Notes under the pieces: model-generated
Told to the model about the DNA's origin: nothing
Seen by the model: only the letters and a program-made list of their open reading frames with translations
The model's database searches: none
In this document: piece after piece, positions 1 through 9,888 of the stretch
How the letters are laid out: each line of letters opens with the position of its first letter
Numbering within the stretch: position 1 is the first letter of the stretch
Assembly: GCA_964440985.1 (NCBI GenBank)
Contig: CAYTWE010000023.1
Location: forward strand, 1-33,502
From: UBA1731 sp964440985
Lineage (GTDB): Bacteria > Verrucomicrobiota > Kiritimatiellia > RFP12 > UBA1067
Direction: 5' to 3'
DNA: 33,502 nucleotides
Translations under genes and position numbers: made by a program

Positions 1-33
1 ATCAATTCTGTATATCAGCGAAAGGTGGTTGAA

Positions 34-3000
34 ATGCGAAACGGGAAAATGAACATCATCAATTCGTTCATCAGCACGGCGGCACTTGCTTTGCTCGCCG
101 CGATGTCGTCGGCATATGCGTATGAGCTTGCCGATGGCGTGTTGACGGTGTCTGTCGCGGATGGAGCCGAGCAGGAGAACCTGACTGAAGACCAGCTTGC
201 CGGACTTTCGGATCCCAACTGCACCGAACTCCGCAAGGTCGGCGGCGGTGAATTGAGGCTTTCGGCAAATCCCGTTCCTGCGGCGCTATCAAGATTCGGA
301 GGGACAATTCGGATTGCCGAGGGCATATATACGCTCGGCGCGTCGGTGAGCGGAATGCTTGGAACTACCAACGGTGCTACGGTCGTCGAGTCTGGCGCGA
401 CGCTGAAGACCTCCACATACCTTGATGCGTCATGGTATCGAAAAGAGCATTTGATCGTTTCCGGCACAGGCTTTGGCGCACACGGCGCAATCTGGCACAC
501 TGGAACGGCAGGAGATGTGGGTTTTGGCTTTGTGACGCTGTGCGGGGACACGACGGTCGTCAACGATTCCGCAAGCAAGACGATCAGGATAAAAGACGAA
601 ACGCTTGATATGGGCGGATGCACATTGACGATGAAGGCGACTGCCGGTGGCGCTGTGGAGTTGAATCCGTCCGAAATCGTCAACGCCGGACACATTTCGA
701 TCACCGGGAACAGATGGGGAATCCCGTCCACTGCCGTTCTTGACCACGGCACAAATCACACGATCACCCTGAACTATTCAGGCACTAGGATACCTTCGTC
801 GTTTCCGAGCGCCAACCTCTGCAACTGGACGCTCAAGATAGTCAATCCAAATTGCGGAATCCGAGCGTATGATCAGCCGTTCGAATACGACGGGCCGGTC
901 GTGTTGCCAGATTCCGGCACTTTCACGATTCAGTGCGACTCGTTTGCGCATGGCGGCGCAGGCACTCCGCGTCCCAACTGCTGGTTCAAGCTTAACGGCC
1001 CGATTTCAGGTGGTTCGGCGGTGTGCATAAACACCGCGAACATCGACGACGCACATGCGGAAAACGATTCGATGGTGATCTTCGCCGGAACGAACACGTA
1101 TTCCGGCGGCACCCAAATCAGCATGAACTCAAAGGGGCCGGTTGTATGCATGATTCCTGAAGCGCTGCCTGGATTGCTGGACGTCATTGAAAGCGGGACG
1201 TTGATATCGAATGCGAACGGATTCTCAATCAATCAATACCGGAACATTGTGGCTTTCGGCGCCAGGACGGCAAACAATCCGTACGGCTGGACGGACGAAC
1301 AGATAAAAAAGGCGTGGAGCGCGTTTCAAGGTTCAGAATGCGTCTGTGCCGTATATGCGGCGCCGGGAGATGCCGCCGTCGTGAACATGGACGGCTCTGC
1401 AAGAATCAGCCAGTACAATCCTGCGCTGTACATGAGCGGCATTGGTGGCGGCAGTGTGACGTTTGTCACCGACTGGGCGGACAATCCGGATTTCTTTCAG
1501 AACCAAAGGGGAACGAACACCATACTTTCCGCAAAAGGCGGCGCATCGTCTGAAGGCACACTCGGAACTATGTTCATCAAGACAGGACGTGTCACGCTGC
1601 TCAACGCCGGCCACATCAGCCAGAACGGGGATGTGTGCATCGGCACGGAAGGGGTCGGGCTTGGAGAGCTTGTCGTTGGCGAAGGGACTGTTCTCGATCA
1701 GGGAACCGTCAGGCAGCCTATCATTACGATCGGTTATCGCAGAATCGGCGGAAACGGAAGGCTCACTCTGCTGCCAGGCGGAATTGTGTCCAACGGCTTC
1801 AACATGAGCGGCGCGCCTTTCTACGTAAAACAGTGTTCAGCCTTTGTGCAAAGAGGCGGAGAATTCATGCCGCGAAGCGGATGTGCTGCCGGAGCATCGA
1901 CGAACTCCACGTCATACATTGAGATTCAGGATGGCGCAAGCGATTTCGGCAATGGCCTTCGCATGGCGATAGCGCCCGGAAGCTGCAGCACGTTCGTGCA
2001 GTCCGGCGGCGATGTGCGTGTGCGGGATGCTTCGGCAGAAAGGATCAATTCGTCGTTCGGTGAAGGTGGCACCTCCACGGTGTATGTCGCTGGCGGAATG
2101 TTCGCCGTTGATGGCGACATGTACCTTCCGCGTTCGTTCGGTGTGAACGAGGCGCATGGTGGATGCGCGACGTTCACCGTTGATGGATGCGTGACATCTG
2201 CGGTGTCTGGCAGGATTGTGATGGGCGACCGCGTCGATTCCACGGCTATGCTCAACCTGAACGGCGGTGCAGTGCTTTCGGTCGATTCGATTGAGAAGAA
2301 ATCCGGTACGACGTCACGCGGTTCGGTCACGCTTTCCGGAAACAGCGCCTACGTCAGCTTCGACGGCGGCGTGCTGAAGGCTCAGTCTGATGGCGAACTG
2401 TTCAAGAACGGCAGCGTGTCGATAGACCGTGCTACGGTCTGCTCCAACGGTGCCATCATCGATACGGATGGACATGACGTCTCCGTTCCGTTGCCGCTTG
2501 TCGGCCCGTTCGGTTCAGGCATGGTCTCGATTGAGATGCCCGAGGGCTTTGCCTCGACCAACAGATATGTGACGCCACCTTCAGTGATCATCTTCGGCGA
2601 CGGGACTGGGGCATCGGCTGTCGTGAACTACGACGAGGCGAACCTCCGCGTCACAAACGTCACTGTGACGTCAGCCGGGTGCGGATATACGAGGGCTGAG
2701 GCGTACCTGTACCGCTTCCGCGATCCCGCCAACCCAGACGATGCAAGCTGCATGCCATTGAACGTAAAACTTGCCGAGAACGATGTGTCCGGCGGACTGC
2801 TGAAGAAAGGGGACGGCACGCTTGAGCTTTCTGCCGAAAACACTTATTCAGGCAGCACGGTGGTTGAAGCCGGACGCCTGATGCTGCGGTCTTCCTCCGC
2901 ACTTCCGCAAGGCTCGACGGTTGTGTGCGCAGGCGGAACGGTATGCGCCGCATCGTATTCCGCGCTCCCGAAATCGCTTGCCTTTGGCGTTGAGAATCCC

Positions 3001-3162
3001 GTTGAGGGCCGTCGCTACGTGCTTGCCGAATGGAATGACGGAACGGCCGGTCGCGTAAGCGATTTTTCGGTGTCTGGCCTTCCTGCCGGATGGGGGCTTG
3101 CCGTGCGTGGCGGAAGCCTGATGGCGATGCGCTTTCGCGGCACCGTTGTAAGCATACGCTAA
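34..3162 (+). CDS. Secreted PATR beta-strand repeat protein (large beta-helix surface protein)
   Basis: Predicted exported protein of 1042 aa. ATG 34 is chosen because AAAGGTGG at 21-28 is a good ribosome site with 5-base spacing; an in-frame GTG at 25 would overlap that site. The N-terminus is a signal peptide with a hydrophobic core (ALALLAAM) and a likely cleavage after AYA near residue 29. The rest is rich in Gly, Ser, Thr and Val with short repeated strands, typical of right-handed beta-helices. A textbook autotransporter-associated repeat (PATR) lies near residues 920-955 (LKKGDGTLELSAENTYSG followed by a G-R-L strand). A weaker one lies near residue 350 (FAGTNTYSGG). There is no C-terminal beta-barrel, so it is not a classical autotransporter; the protein ends in the strand RFRGTVVSIR. 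The ligand is unknown. It is followed in the same direction by a second PATR protein. The family call is confident, the function is not. Confidence 0.8.
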   Translation: MRNGKMNIINSFISTAALALLAAMSSAYAYELADGVLTVSVADGAEQENLTEDQLAGLSDPNCTELRKVGGGELRLSANPVPAALSRFGGTIRIAEGIYTLGASVSGMLGTTNGATVVESGATLKTSTYLDASWYRKEHLIVSGTGFGAHGAIWHTGTAGDVGFGFVTLCGDTTVVNDSASKTIRIKDETLDMGGCTLTMKATAGGAVELNPSEIVNAGHISITGNRWGIPSTAVLDHGTNHTITLNYSGTRIPSSFPSANLCNWTLKIVNPNCGIRAYDQPFEYDGPVVLPDSGTFTIQCDSFAHGGAGTPRPNCWFKLNGPISGGSAVCINTANIDDAHAENDSMVIFAGTNTYSGGTQISMNSKGPVVCMIPEALPGLLDVIESGTLISNANGFSINQYRNIVAFGARTANNPYGWTDEQIKKAWSAFQGSECVCAVYAAPGDAAVVNMDGSARISQYNPALYMSGIGGGSVTFVTDWADNPDFFQNQRGTNTILSAKGGASSEGTLGTMFIKTGRVTLLNAGHISQNGDVCIGTEGVGLGELVVGEGTVLDQGTVRQPIITIGYRRIGGNGRLTLLPGGIVSNGFNMSGAPFYVKQCSAFVQRGGEFMPRSGCAAGASTNSTSYIEIQDGASDFGNGLRMAIAPGSCSTFVQSGGDVRVRDASAERINSSFGEGGTSTVYVAGGMFAVDGDMYLPRSFGVNEAHGGCATFTVDGCVTSAVSGRIVMGDRVDSTAMLNLNGGAVLSVDSIEKKSGTTSRGSVTLSGNSAYVSFDGGVLKAQSDGELFKNGSVSIDRATVCSNGAIIDTDGHDVSVPLPLVGPFGSGMVSIEMPEGFASTNRYVTPPSVIIFGDGTGASAVVNYDEANLRVTNVTVTSAGCGYTRAEAYLYRFRDPANPDDASCMPLNVKLAENDVSGGLLKKGDGTLELSAENTYSGSTVVEAGRLMLRSSSALPQGSTVVCAGGTVCAASYSALPKSLAFGVENPVEGRRYVLAEWNDGTAGRVSDFSVSGLPAGWGLAVRGGSLMAMRFRGTVVSIR

Positions 3163-3279
3163 AAGGGATCTGCCGATTCGTCGAACGTCCGATTGAAAGG
3201 CAAAATACCGCTCCTGCAAAATCAGGCTGCTCATGTAAAAAACACCTTGCCACCTTGAGCCGCAATTCGGTGTACCCTA

Positions 3280-3307
3280 TTGAAAAAAAAAATCAATTTG
3301 GTATATT
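3280..3307 (+). promoter_or_regulatory. Promoter for the second PATR gene
   Basis: TTGAAA at 3280-3285 and TATATT at 3302-3307 are separated by 16 bases. The -10 is preceded by TTTGG, matching the extended -10 seen elsewhere in the window. The start site would be near 3314, giving a leader of about 65 bases before ATG 3379. Confidence 0.55.
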
Positions 3308-3378
3308 ACATCTCATTGCGTTTGCGGCAGCAGGCTTGTCCGTGGTGGGGCAAGGCGAACAAAATGGAGAAGGTGGAT

Positions 3379-6195
3379 ATGACAAAAGCGATTGGGTTGG
3401 CGGTATGTCTCGTGGCGGTGTTTTCGCTGCCTGCGGACACAACCGAGTACGGGGTGCTTCCGGCGGCGGACGCCAGCGGAACGATTGCACTTACGAAGAA
3501 CGTCAAGGTCGAGAGCGACGCTGACGTCTCGGCGCTTGCGGCGGCGAAGTCGCTGGTGATTCCGGAAGGCGTCACGCTGCTCTATGCGTCCGACAAGCCG
3601 CTGGCCCTGTCCGCAAGCGTCTCCGGCGCCGGCGTGTTCAAGGCGACGAGTGCGGGGACGGTTACGATCTCCGCCGACAACTCCGGGCTTGTCGCGCCGG
3701 GGCATTTCTCGTTTGAGTCGACGCCTGTGGTCGTCACCGACGAGCATGGCCTCGGTGGCGCGGAGTCGGGCGCGGCGGAATTCATTGGCGATCTCCCGAA
3801 AGGGAATCTCTCTTTTTCAGGCGCGTCATCGGTGTTCACGAACTATGCCCCGATTGCCATCCAAAAACAGGGCGGAGCCGGAAACTTCTATTTCGGTTCC
3901 GGTGCGGCGGACCGTTATCTCGTTCAGGCGGCGTCATTCTCGGCTATGGCATCAGCGGAGGCGTATCTGTACTTTACGCATAATGTTGAGTTCATTGCCG
4001 GAAAACTGACTGCCGGGGCGCATCCTCGTTTTTACCAGGATGGAGCAGGGGATGTGCGCATCGGTGACGCCGTTGACATGGAGCTTGGGCCAAACGGCCA
4101 GGCTATCGTCTATTTCAACAATCTGCATCTCGGATGCCGGAGCCTTCTCGCCAAGAACGGCCTTTCTCCGGACGCAAGCCGGAACATCATATTTGAACGC
4201 GAGAACTGCCTGAGCGCAGAGACGCCGCTAAGGCCGTACGGCAATGCAATGGACAACACGTTCTTCAACCTGAACGGCTACAGCCAGACAATTGCCTGTC
4301 TTCGGCAGTTAAACATAAGGTCGAACAACGGATCTATCTTGGCAAGCGCCGAGCCGGTCACCCTGACGGCTGCGGGTACGGCAACGGGCGCGGAAACAGT
4401 CCAGTTCGAGTTTCGCGGACCGATTTCGTACCACCACAATACGCCGTGGCAGACGACGTTCAGCCGCTATCGGCTCAAGTCTACCGGTGCGTTGACGGTT
4501 TCCGCAGGAACAGTGGCGTTTGCGAACGACTCCGGCTGGGATGGCGATGCCGTCACGGTGAAGTCCGGCGGCACACTCTCCTGCGATTCGGAGGCTTCGC
4601 TGAATTCTGGCAGACATGTCCTTTCGGTTGAGGCTGGCGGCACGCTTCATGTTGCGGACGGTGTGACGCTCAAGCTGAAATCCGCCACATTCGGTTCGGT
4701 GTCGCTTGAGCCGGCGACAGTCTACACGCTTGACGAGGTCCGGGCGCTTCTTGTCTCCGCCGACGGAATCACGCTCACCGGTTCCGGGTGCATCCAGACG
4801 GGGGCTGCGTCCATTGCCGGCGAGTGGACAGGGTGGCCGAAAGCGGGAACGGCTACGACGGCGACAATGCCAGACGGCACAGTGGCCGAAATCACGGACG
4901 AGAATGTCGATGATGTGATGGCGCTCACGGAAATAAAGGCCGGCGAGGGCGTGAAGATCGTCTCCCATACGTCCGGTCGTGTGCTCGACCTGAAGGCATC
5001 CGTTTCAGGCGGCGCATCGTTCGTGTTCCATGATGCCGGAACGGTTGTGCTCAGCGGCGACAATTCAGGGCTTATTTCACCCGGCGGCTTTGCGTTCTCG
5101 AACACGACGGTCGTGGTGTCCAATCGCTTTGGGCTTGGCGGTGCGCGGACGGCCGCCGCGACGTTCTGTCCTGCCGCGCCGTGTGCGAAAAACTTCAGCA
5201 CCCTGTTCTTCGGTGGAGATGCCGTCACGAACAATGCGCCGCTGTCGTTCGACTACGGCTTCCGGATGGGGCATCTTGATCCGGACGTAAGGTTCGTCCA
5301 GAACGCCGAAGTCACGCAGGATCATGGCTCGGCGATAGATCATCAATATGCGGGGATCACGAACGATTTTACGATTGCGTCCAACTGCACGATTTCAGTC
5401 AATACCCTGCGTTTGCTCAACGGTGCGGCCATTCGCATTCCAGTCGGTGCAACCCTCTATAACGGCAACGCAAATCTTGGATCAGGTTTCTACTACATCG
5501 ACGGAAAGGTCACTGGTGGACTTGCGATCGAGCAGTGTCTGACGCGATTTGTGTTCGGAAGGAGCGAGACCTTGGAAGTGACGGAATGCCGCTTCTACGA
5601 TGGCAGCAACAAGAGTTTCTTCTTTGACCTGAACGGATATGACCAGACGCTTCCCCGTGTGATCGGCAACCAGTACACGAACAAGTATCAGCAGTGCTTC
5701 GACGTGGTGAGCGAGACACCGGCGACGCTGACGCTCAACGGCGCGGCCGACCGCAACAGCGGTGCGGCGATCCGCTGTCTTGGCGCGGCGTCGCTTACGT
5801 ATTCCGGTGCATCTACGCAGACCGTCGGCTTAGCGGTGTCCACGACGACGGGTTCTCTAACCGTCAACTCCGGTGCGATTGCGCTTGAACACGGTGCGCA
5901 GTGGCTCGGCACAAATGTCTTCGTCAACGGCGGCAGCTTGATTGTGCGCCCGACCGCGTCGGCGGATACGTTCGGCCCGGCTTCCTCGACTATGACGGTG
6001 CTGCACATGAACGATTCAGGCATTCTGGAGCTTCAGTCCAGCAGCAGCACGTCGGCGGTTCGTTCGGCTGTGATCGACGGAATCGAGATAGACAGCGGAA
6101 CATACAGTTCGAAGAACTGCGGATGGATCGCCGGTGACGGTGCAATCCGGGTGTTGCGAGGCCCACGGCGGAGTTTGAGGATCATCATCAGGTGA
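3379..6195 (+). CDS. Secreted PATR beta-strand protein with two tandem modules
   Basis: Predicted exported beta-helix protein of 938 aa. I start it at ATG 3379 because this places a clean signal peptide (MTKAIGLAVCLVAVFSLPA) at the N-terminus, preceded by GGAG and AAGGTGG at 3366-3376. The frame is open upstream to 3280, but that stretch contains the promoter. The protein contains two similar halves. Near residue 75 there is ASVSGAG, then SADNSGLVAPG and HGLGGA; near residue 540 there is ASVSGGA, then SGDNSGLISPG and FGLGGA. Later in each half a matching FxLNGYxQT segment occurs (FFNLNGYSQT and FFDLNGYDQT). Each module is therefore about 450 residues. It ends in a basic-hydrophobic tail, VLRGPRRSLRIIIR. 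No autotransporter barrel is present. A surface or matrix role is inferred; the ligand is unknown. Confidence 0.78.
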   Translation: MTKAIGLAVCLVAVFSLPADTTEYGVLPAADASGTIALTKNVKVESDADVSALAAAKSLVIPEGVTLLYASDKPLALSASVSGAGVFKATSAGTVTISADNSGLVAPGHFSFESTPVVVTDEHGLGGAESGAAEFIGDLPKGNLSFSGASSVFTNYAPIAIQKQGGAGNFYFGSGAADRYLVQAASFSAMASAEAYLYFTHNVEFIAGKLTAGAHPRFYQDGAGDVRIGDAVDMELGPNGQAIVYFNNLHLGCRSLLAKNGLSPDASRNIIFERENCLSAETPLRPYGNAMDNTFFNLNGYSQTIACLRQLNIRSNNGSILASAEPVTLTAAGTATGAETVQFEFRGPISYHHNTPWQTTFSRYRLKSTGALTVSAGTVAFANDSGWDGDAVTVKSGGTLSCDSEASLNSGRHVLSVEAGGTLHVADGVTLKLKSATFGSVSLEPATVYTLDEVRALLVSADGITLTGSGCIQTGAASIAGEWTGWPKAGTATTATMPDGTVAEITDENVDDVMALTEIKAGEGVKIVSHTSGRVLDLKASVSGGASFVFHDAGTVVLSGDNSGLISPGGFAFSNTTVVVSNRFGLGGARTAAATFCPAAPCAKNFSTLFFGGDAVTNNAPLSFDYGFRMGHLDPDVRFVQNAEVTQDHGSAIDHQYAGITNDFTIASNCTISVNTLRLLNGAAIRIPVGATLYNGNANLGSGFYYIDGKVTGGLAIEQCLTRFVFGRSETLEVTECRFYDGSNKSFFFDLNGYDQTLPRVIGNQYTNKYQQCFDVVSETPATLTLNGAADRNSGAAIRCLGAASLTYSGASTQTVGLAVSTTTGSLTVNSGAIALEHGAQWLGTNVFVNGGSLIVRPTASADTFGPASSTMTVLHMNDSGILELQSSSSTSAVRSAVIDGIEIDSGTYSSKNCGWIAGDGAIRVLRGPRRSLRIIIR

Positions 6196-6201
6196 TGCTT
6201 C

Positions 6202-6224
6202 GGACTGCATGTGAAATGCAGTCC
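6202..6224 (+). other. Perfect 9-bp stem-loop after the second PATR gene
   Basis: GGACTGCAT (6202-6210) and ATGCAGTCC (6216-6224) are perfect reverse complements around a 5-base loop. The stem begins seven bases after the stop codon of the upstream gene. No T-run follows, so it is not a canonical intrinsic terminator. It may be a 3' mRNA-stabilising or partial termination hairpin that lowers readthrough into the glycoside-hydrolase gene. Confidence 0.6.
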
Positions 6225-6259
6225 TGCGGAATGTCAAAGTAGAGAGGATTCATAGCGAA

Positions 6260-9200
6260 ATGAACTTGAGGGTTTCCCGTGTGTGCCGCACTGCGGCGGT
6301 TGTTGTTGCGGCTTTCTGCGGAACGCTTCATGCTGTGGACACGTACAGTGTCCCGTCGGCGCGGCGACAGCCCGTCGCGGATGGCGTAATCGAGAAGGGC
6401 GAGTATGAAGGTGCGATGACCTTCACTGGGGCGGCGGACTGGCGGCTTGCGTACGTCTACCACAAGGAGATGAATCCGCCGCCGGATCCGCGGCAGACCG
6501 AGCTGGCGATCACGTGGAATGACAGTTCGCTGTTCATCGCCGTGCGTTCGGCGACGGCGCCGGGCGGTGTCCTCAAGACGGTCGGCAGGAACGATCCGCT
6601 TGTGGAGGCGGACTCGCTCGAATTCTGGTTCAATCCGCCGGAGGCGGCAAGAACTGCTGAGTTTGCGCGGTTCGGACAGTTCCAGCTGCTCGTGGATTCC
6701 ACGGGGCGCACATATGCCCGTCAGCACAATCCGGGCTACGGTCTTCCGGCGCGGCAGTGGAAGATCGACGGCGTGAAGATCGCGAACTCCGTACACGGCG
6801 ATCTGTGGGATTGCGAAATCGAGATTCCGGCCGCCGTGTTCGGCGCGGAGCGGCTTGCGCCGGGCGACTGGGGCATTGTGCCCGGACGCAACTTCCGCAC
6901 AGGCAAGTCGCTGCAGGCGACGTATGCGCCGTTCCGAGCCTTGGGCGGCTACGCCGTGACGGCGGAATACCCGGTGTTCAGGCTCGTTAAGGGCGTGACG
7001 GCCGTGCCGTTCGGCGGAGCGCCCGTCCTTATGCCGCAGGATGTGCGCGTGGCGGTTCCGGGGAATGTGACCGTGAAGGTGCGGGCGGCGTCGCCCGTTC
7101 CGGCCAACAAGTACCGGCGCTTTTTCGCGACGCGCTGCGTGCCCTCCGGCTACTTCGGTGTCCAGCAGGGTGCGACGCACGAAGGTCGGCAGGATCTCCT
7201 GCTGTTCTGGCACGTGAACGGCAAGAAAGAATACAAGAACCTGCTGAACAGCCGTGTCCCGACACCGGGAGAGGAGGCTGTCATTTCCGTGAACGTCCGT
7301 GCGGACGGCTTTGAACTGTATCTCGACGGTGAGAAGCTTGGGGATCTCGCCGCCCCGGAACCTGTCGATGCGACGGCGTTGGGTGGATTTCAGCTTGGCG
7401 GCGGCACGAGAGACGCGGAGATTCTGTCGTGCCGCGTGTCAGATCGCGTGCTGACGCCGGAGGAGATCAAGGCGGACGCTCAGGGCGACCGTGCGCTGGC
7501 TGGAACGCTGAAGTGGTATCCGAGCGAAACGCTGATGGCCGCCGCACTCACTTTTCCGGAGGAATCGCTAAAGGACGGTGCGCCGGAGCTTCGCGTCCTC
7601 GATTCGCAGGGACGTGAAGTCGGAAAGTGGAGTCTGCCGCGTTCTGGGACGTTTGTCGTCACCGGCAAGGGCAAGCGGCGCATGGTCAGCGTCCACGACA
7701 AGATTCCGCTTGCGGACGGCGCACGGCTGAAGCCTGGGCGCTACCGTGCCGTCCTCACGGCCGGCAATCCGCGTACGGAGGTAATCGTCAAGGATTTCAT
7801 ATCTGAAGACTACCCATGGTTCAAGACTGAGATGGGCCGCGCCGACATCCTCCTTCCGGGCTTCGAGCCGCTTCGGGCGTCGGGACGGGAGATTAAATGC
7901 GTCGGTCGGTCGTATAGGTTCGGTGAGAACGGTCTGCCGGAGGAGGTATGGTCGCTTGGCCGCCAGATTCTCGCCGCGCCGGTGGCGCTCGTGTGCGAAC
8001 GCGACGGCGCGAGATTCGATCCGTTCGGCGGCGGACGGCCGTCGTTCACGGTCGGTCGCGCCGGCCCGACGGCTGTGGACTATGCCGGCGGCAGCGCGAA
8101 TCTTCACGTGAAGGGCCGTGTCGAGCAGGATGGCCTTATCCGTCTGGATCTGCTTTTTGGCGAGACGCCGGCGGCGGATCGCATCTACATGGACATTCCT
8201 GTGAAGAAGGAATTTGCGACGCTGTTCCATGCGTCCGGTGAGGGGATGCGCAGCAATCCGGCGGGATTCGTTCCTGCCGGCACGGGGCGCGTGTTCGGAT
8301 CTCGCGCCATTCCGCAGACGCATGTGGACAACTTCATCCCATACTGTTGGGTCGGCACGGACGACCGCGGCATCTGCTATGCGGCGGATTCCGACAGGGG
8401 ATGGCGGCATTGCGGCGAACGCGACGCCGTGGAGCTGATCCGGGCGGCGAACGGCGACGTCACCATTCGCCTGAACCTGATGAACGGCGTGAAGGCCGGA
8501 AAGGGCCGCTCAATCACCGTGTGCCTTCAGGCGTCGCCAGTGAAGCCGATGCCGAAGGGCTGGCGCGGCTGGATGGATACGTACGTGGACGTGCCGTGCA
8601 CCCGCGCGATGCGTAACCTGGCGTCTAATCCGACATGGGGCTGCTACATCGTGGGCATGGCGCGCTATCCCACATTCATGGATTTCGACCATGTGCGCAA
8701 GCTTGCCGAGACCGTGCGGACGGGGAAGATTGACGAGGCGTACAAGGCGAAGTGGATCGCCCGCTGCGAGGAGGCGATGGCAAAGGCTCCGGACAAGGTG
8801 CGGTGGCTCGCGAAGAAGTCGCCCGATGAAGCCCGCAAGACGCTTCGCGCACACGTCAACGCCGAGTTCCACTACGCCCGGATGCTGTACGGAAAGCCGA
8901 ATCCCGTGCTCTACTACTACACCTGCAACGCCGATCCGTGCGAGGGACTGTACGAACTTGAGGCGATGGCCGACGAGTGGGGCAAGTACACCGCCGTGTA
9001 CGGTTCGCACCAGGACTATGCAATCTACTACCTCGATAAGATGCTTGAGGCCGGAATGGGCGGCGTGTACAACGACAACGCCTTCTTCCGCTGCAACTAC
9101 GACTGGGTGACAGGGGATGCCTGGATCGACGAGAACGGCGACGTGCATCCTTCCTTCTCTCTGTGGGCGATTCGCGAGCATACGCGGCGGCAGGTCGTCA

Positions 9201-9841
9201 CGATGGTGCAGCGCGGCATGGATCCGTGGCTGACGATCCACCACACGAACGCGAACATCCTTCCGGCGCTCGGCTTCGCGACGAACACGATGGGCATGGA
9301 GTGGAAGTACGGCAACAGCGACTATCAGGACCGCTACACGCCTGACTACATCCGGACGGTCAACCAGGGACTTCAGGGCGGGTTCTACCCGACGTCGCTT
9401 GAAGGCATCTTCGAGGTGAAGACGCCGGAGGAGCGCACACGCCTGACGCGCACGATGTTTGCGGCCCTGCTCACGCACGAGGTGCGTCCGACGCTCCAGT
9501 ACTCATGCGATTGGCGGCTCTACGAGAAGGTGATGTCGAAGATGATGGCCTTCGGCATCGACAAGGATGATTGCGTCTACACGGCATACTGGAACGACGC
9601 GAATCCGGTGGTATGCTCCGACAAGGACGTGATCGTCTCGGTCTATGCGCGTGGAGGCCGGATGCTGGCGCTCTGCGGCAGCTGGGCGGATGGCGACCGC
9701 CGCGTAGAGCTGTCGCTGAAGTCGGGTGCGCTTGCCTCCGCCAAGGACGCGGAGACTGATGCGTCGCTGCCGCTCAGCGGCGGAAAGGCAACTGTCCAGC
9801 TGCCCCGGCACGGCTTTGCCATGGTTGAACTTTCCCGATAG
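6260..9841 (+). CDS. Secreted multidomain glycoside-hydrolase-like protein (CBM9-like, LamG-like, catalytic barrel)
   Basis: Predicted exported protein of 1193 aa. The signal peptide covers residues 1-25 (hydrophobic AAVVVAAFCGTLHA, then VDTYS). ATG 6260 follows GAGAGGA at 6242-6248. Residues about 27-245 resemble CBM9-like carbohydrate-binding domains of secreted hydrolases (PVADGVIEKGEYEGA, then DSLEFWFNP and WDCEIEIP). Residues about 270-410 resemble a LamG/concanavalin-like jelly roll (GFELYLDGEKLGDL, LGGFQLGGG). The C-terminal half, about 640-1110, is rich in aromatic and acidic residues (YYYTCNADPCEGLYE, GVYNDNAFFR, NTMGMEWKYGNSDYQDRY). It recalls the DUF6067/GH123-like glycoside hydrolases of Bacteroidetes and PVC bacteria, and a short beta-sandwich follows. 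Carbohydrate cleavage outside the cytoplasm is inferred from this. The exact family and substrate are not established here. Confidence 0.72.
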   Translation: MNLRVSRVCRTAAVVVAAFCGTLHAVDTYSVPSARRQPVADGVIEKGEYEGAMTFTGAADWRLAYVYHKEMNPPPDPRQTELAITWNDSSLFIAVRSATAPGGVLKTVGRNDPLVEADSLEFWFNPPEAARTAEFARFGQFQLLVDSTGRTYARQHNPGYGLPARQWKIDGVKIANSVHGDLWDCEIEIPAAVFGAERLAPGDWGIVPGRNFRTGKSLQATYAPFRALGGYAVTAEYPVFRLVKGVTAVPFGGAPVLMPQDVRVAVPGNVTVKVRAASPVPANKYRRFFATRCVPSGYFGVQQGATHEGRQDLLLFWHVNGKKEYKNLLNSRVPTPGEEAVISVNVRADGFELYLDGEKLGDLAAPEPVDATALGGFQLGGGTRDAEILSCRVSDRVLTPEEIKADAQGDRALAGTLKWYPSETLMAAALTFPEESLKDGAPELRVLDSQGREVGKWSLPRSGTFVVTGKGKRRMVSVHDKIPLADGARLKPGRYRAVLTAGNPRTEVIVKDFISEDYPWFKTEMGRADILLPGFEPLRASGREIKCVGRSYRFGENGLPEEVWSLGRQILAAPVALVCERDGARFDPFGGGRPSFTVGRAGPTAVDYAGGSANLHVKGRVEQDGLIRLDLLFGETPAADRIYMDIPVKKEFATLFHASGEGMRSNPAGFVPAGTGRVFGSRAIPQTHVDNFIPYCWVGTDDRGICYAADSDRGWRHCGERDAVELIRAANGDVTIRLNLMNGVKAGKGRSITVCLQASPVKPMPKGWRGWMDTYVDVPCTRAMRNLASNPTWGCYIVGMARYPTFMDFDHVRKLAETVRTGKIDEAYKAKWIARCEEAMAKAPDKVRWLAKKSPDEARKTLRAHVNAEFHYARMLYGKPNPVLYYYTCNADPCEGLYELEAMADEWGKYTAVYGSHQDYAIYYLDKMLEAGMGGVYNDNAFFRCNYDWVTGDAWIDENGDVHPSFSLWAIREHTRRQVVTMVQRGMDPWLTIHHTNANILPALGFATNTMGMEWKYGNSDYQDRYTPDYIRTVNQGLQGGFYPTSLEGIFEVKTPEERTRLTRTMFAALLTHEVRPTLQYSCDWRLYEKVMSKMMAFGIDKDDCVYTAYWNDANPVVCSDKDVIVSVYARGGRMLALCGSWADGDRRVELSLKSGALASAKDAETDASLPLSGGKATVQLPRHGFAMVELSR

Positions 9842-9888
9842 CGGCGGTGCGTCCGATGCCGTGCGGACATCTGCTGCACCGGCATTCC

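Noticed and set aside
8..16. TATATC as a -10 element for the first PATR gene
   Set aside because: The predicted start site would fall inside the ribosome site at 21-28, and too little upstream sequence is present to judge.
3280..3378. N-terminal extension of the second PATR protein
   Set aside because: These codons overlap the predicted promoter and would place about 33 non-hydrophobic residues before the signal peptide.
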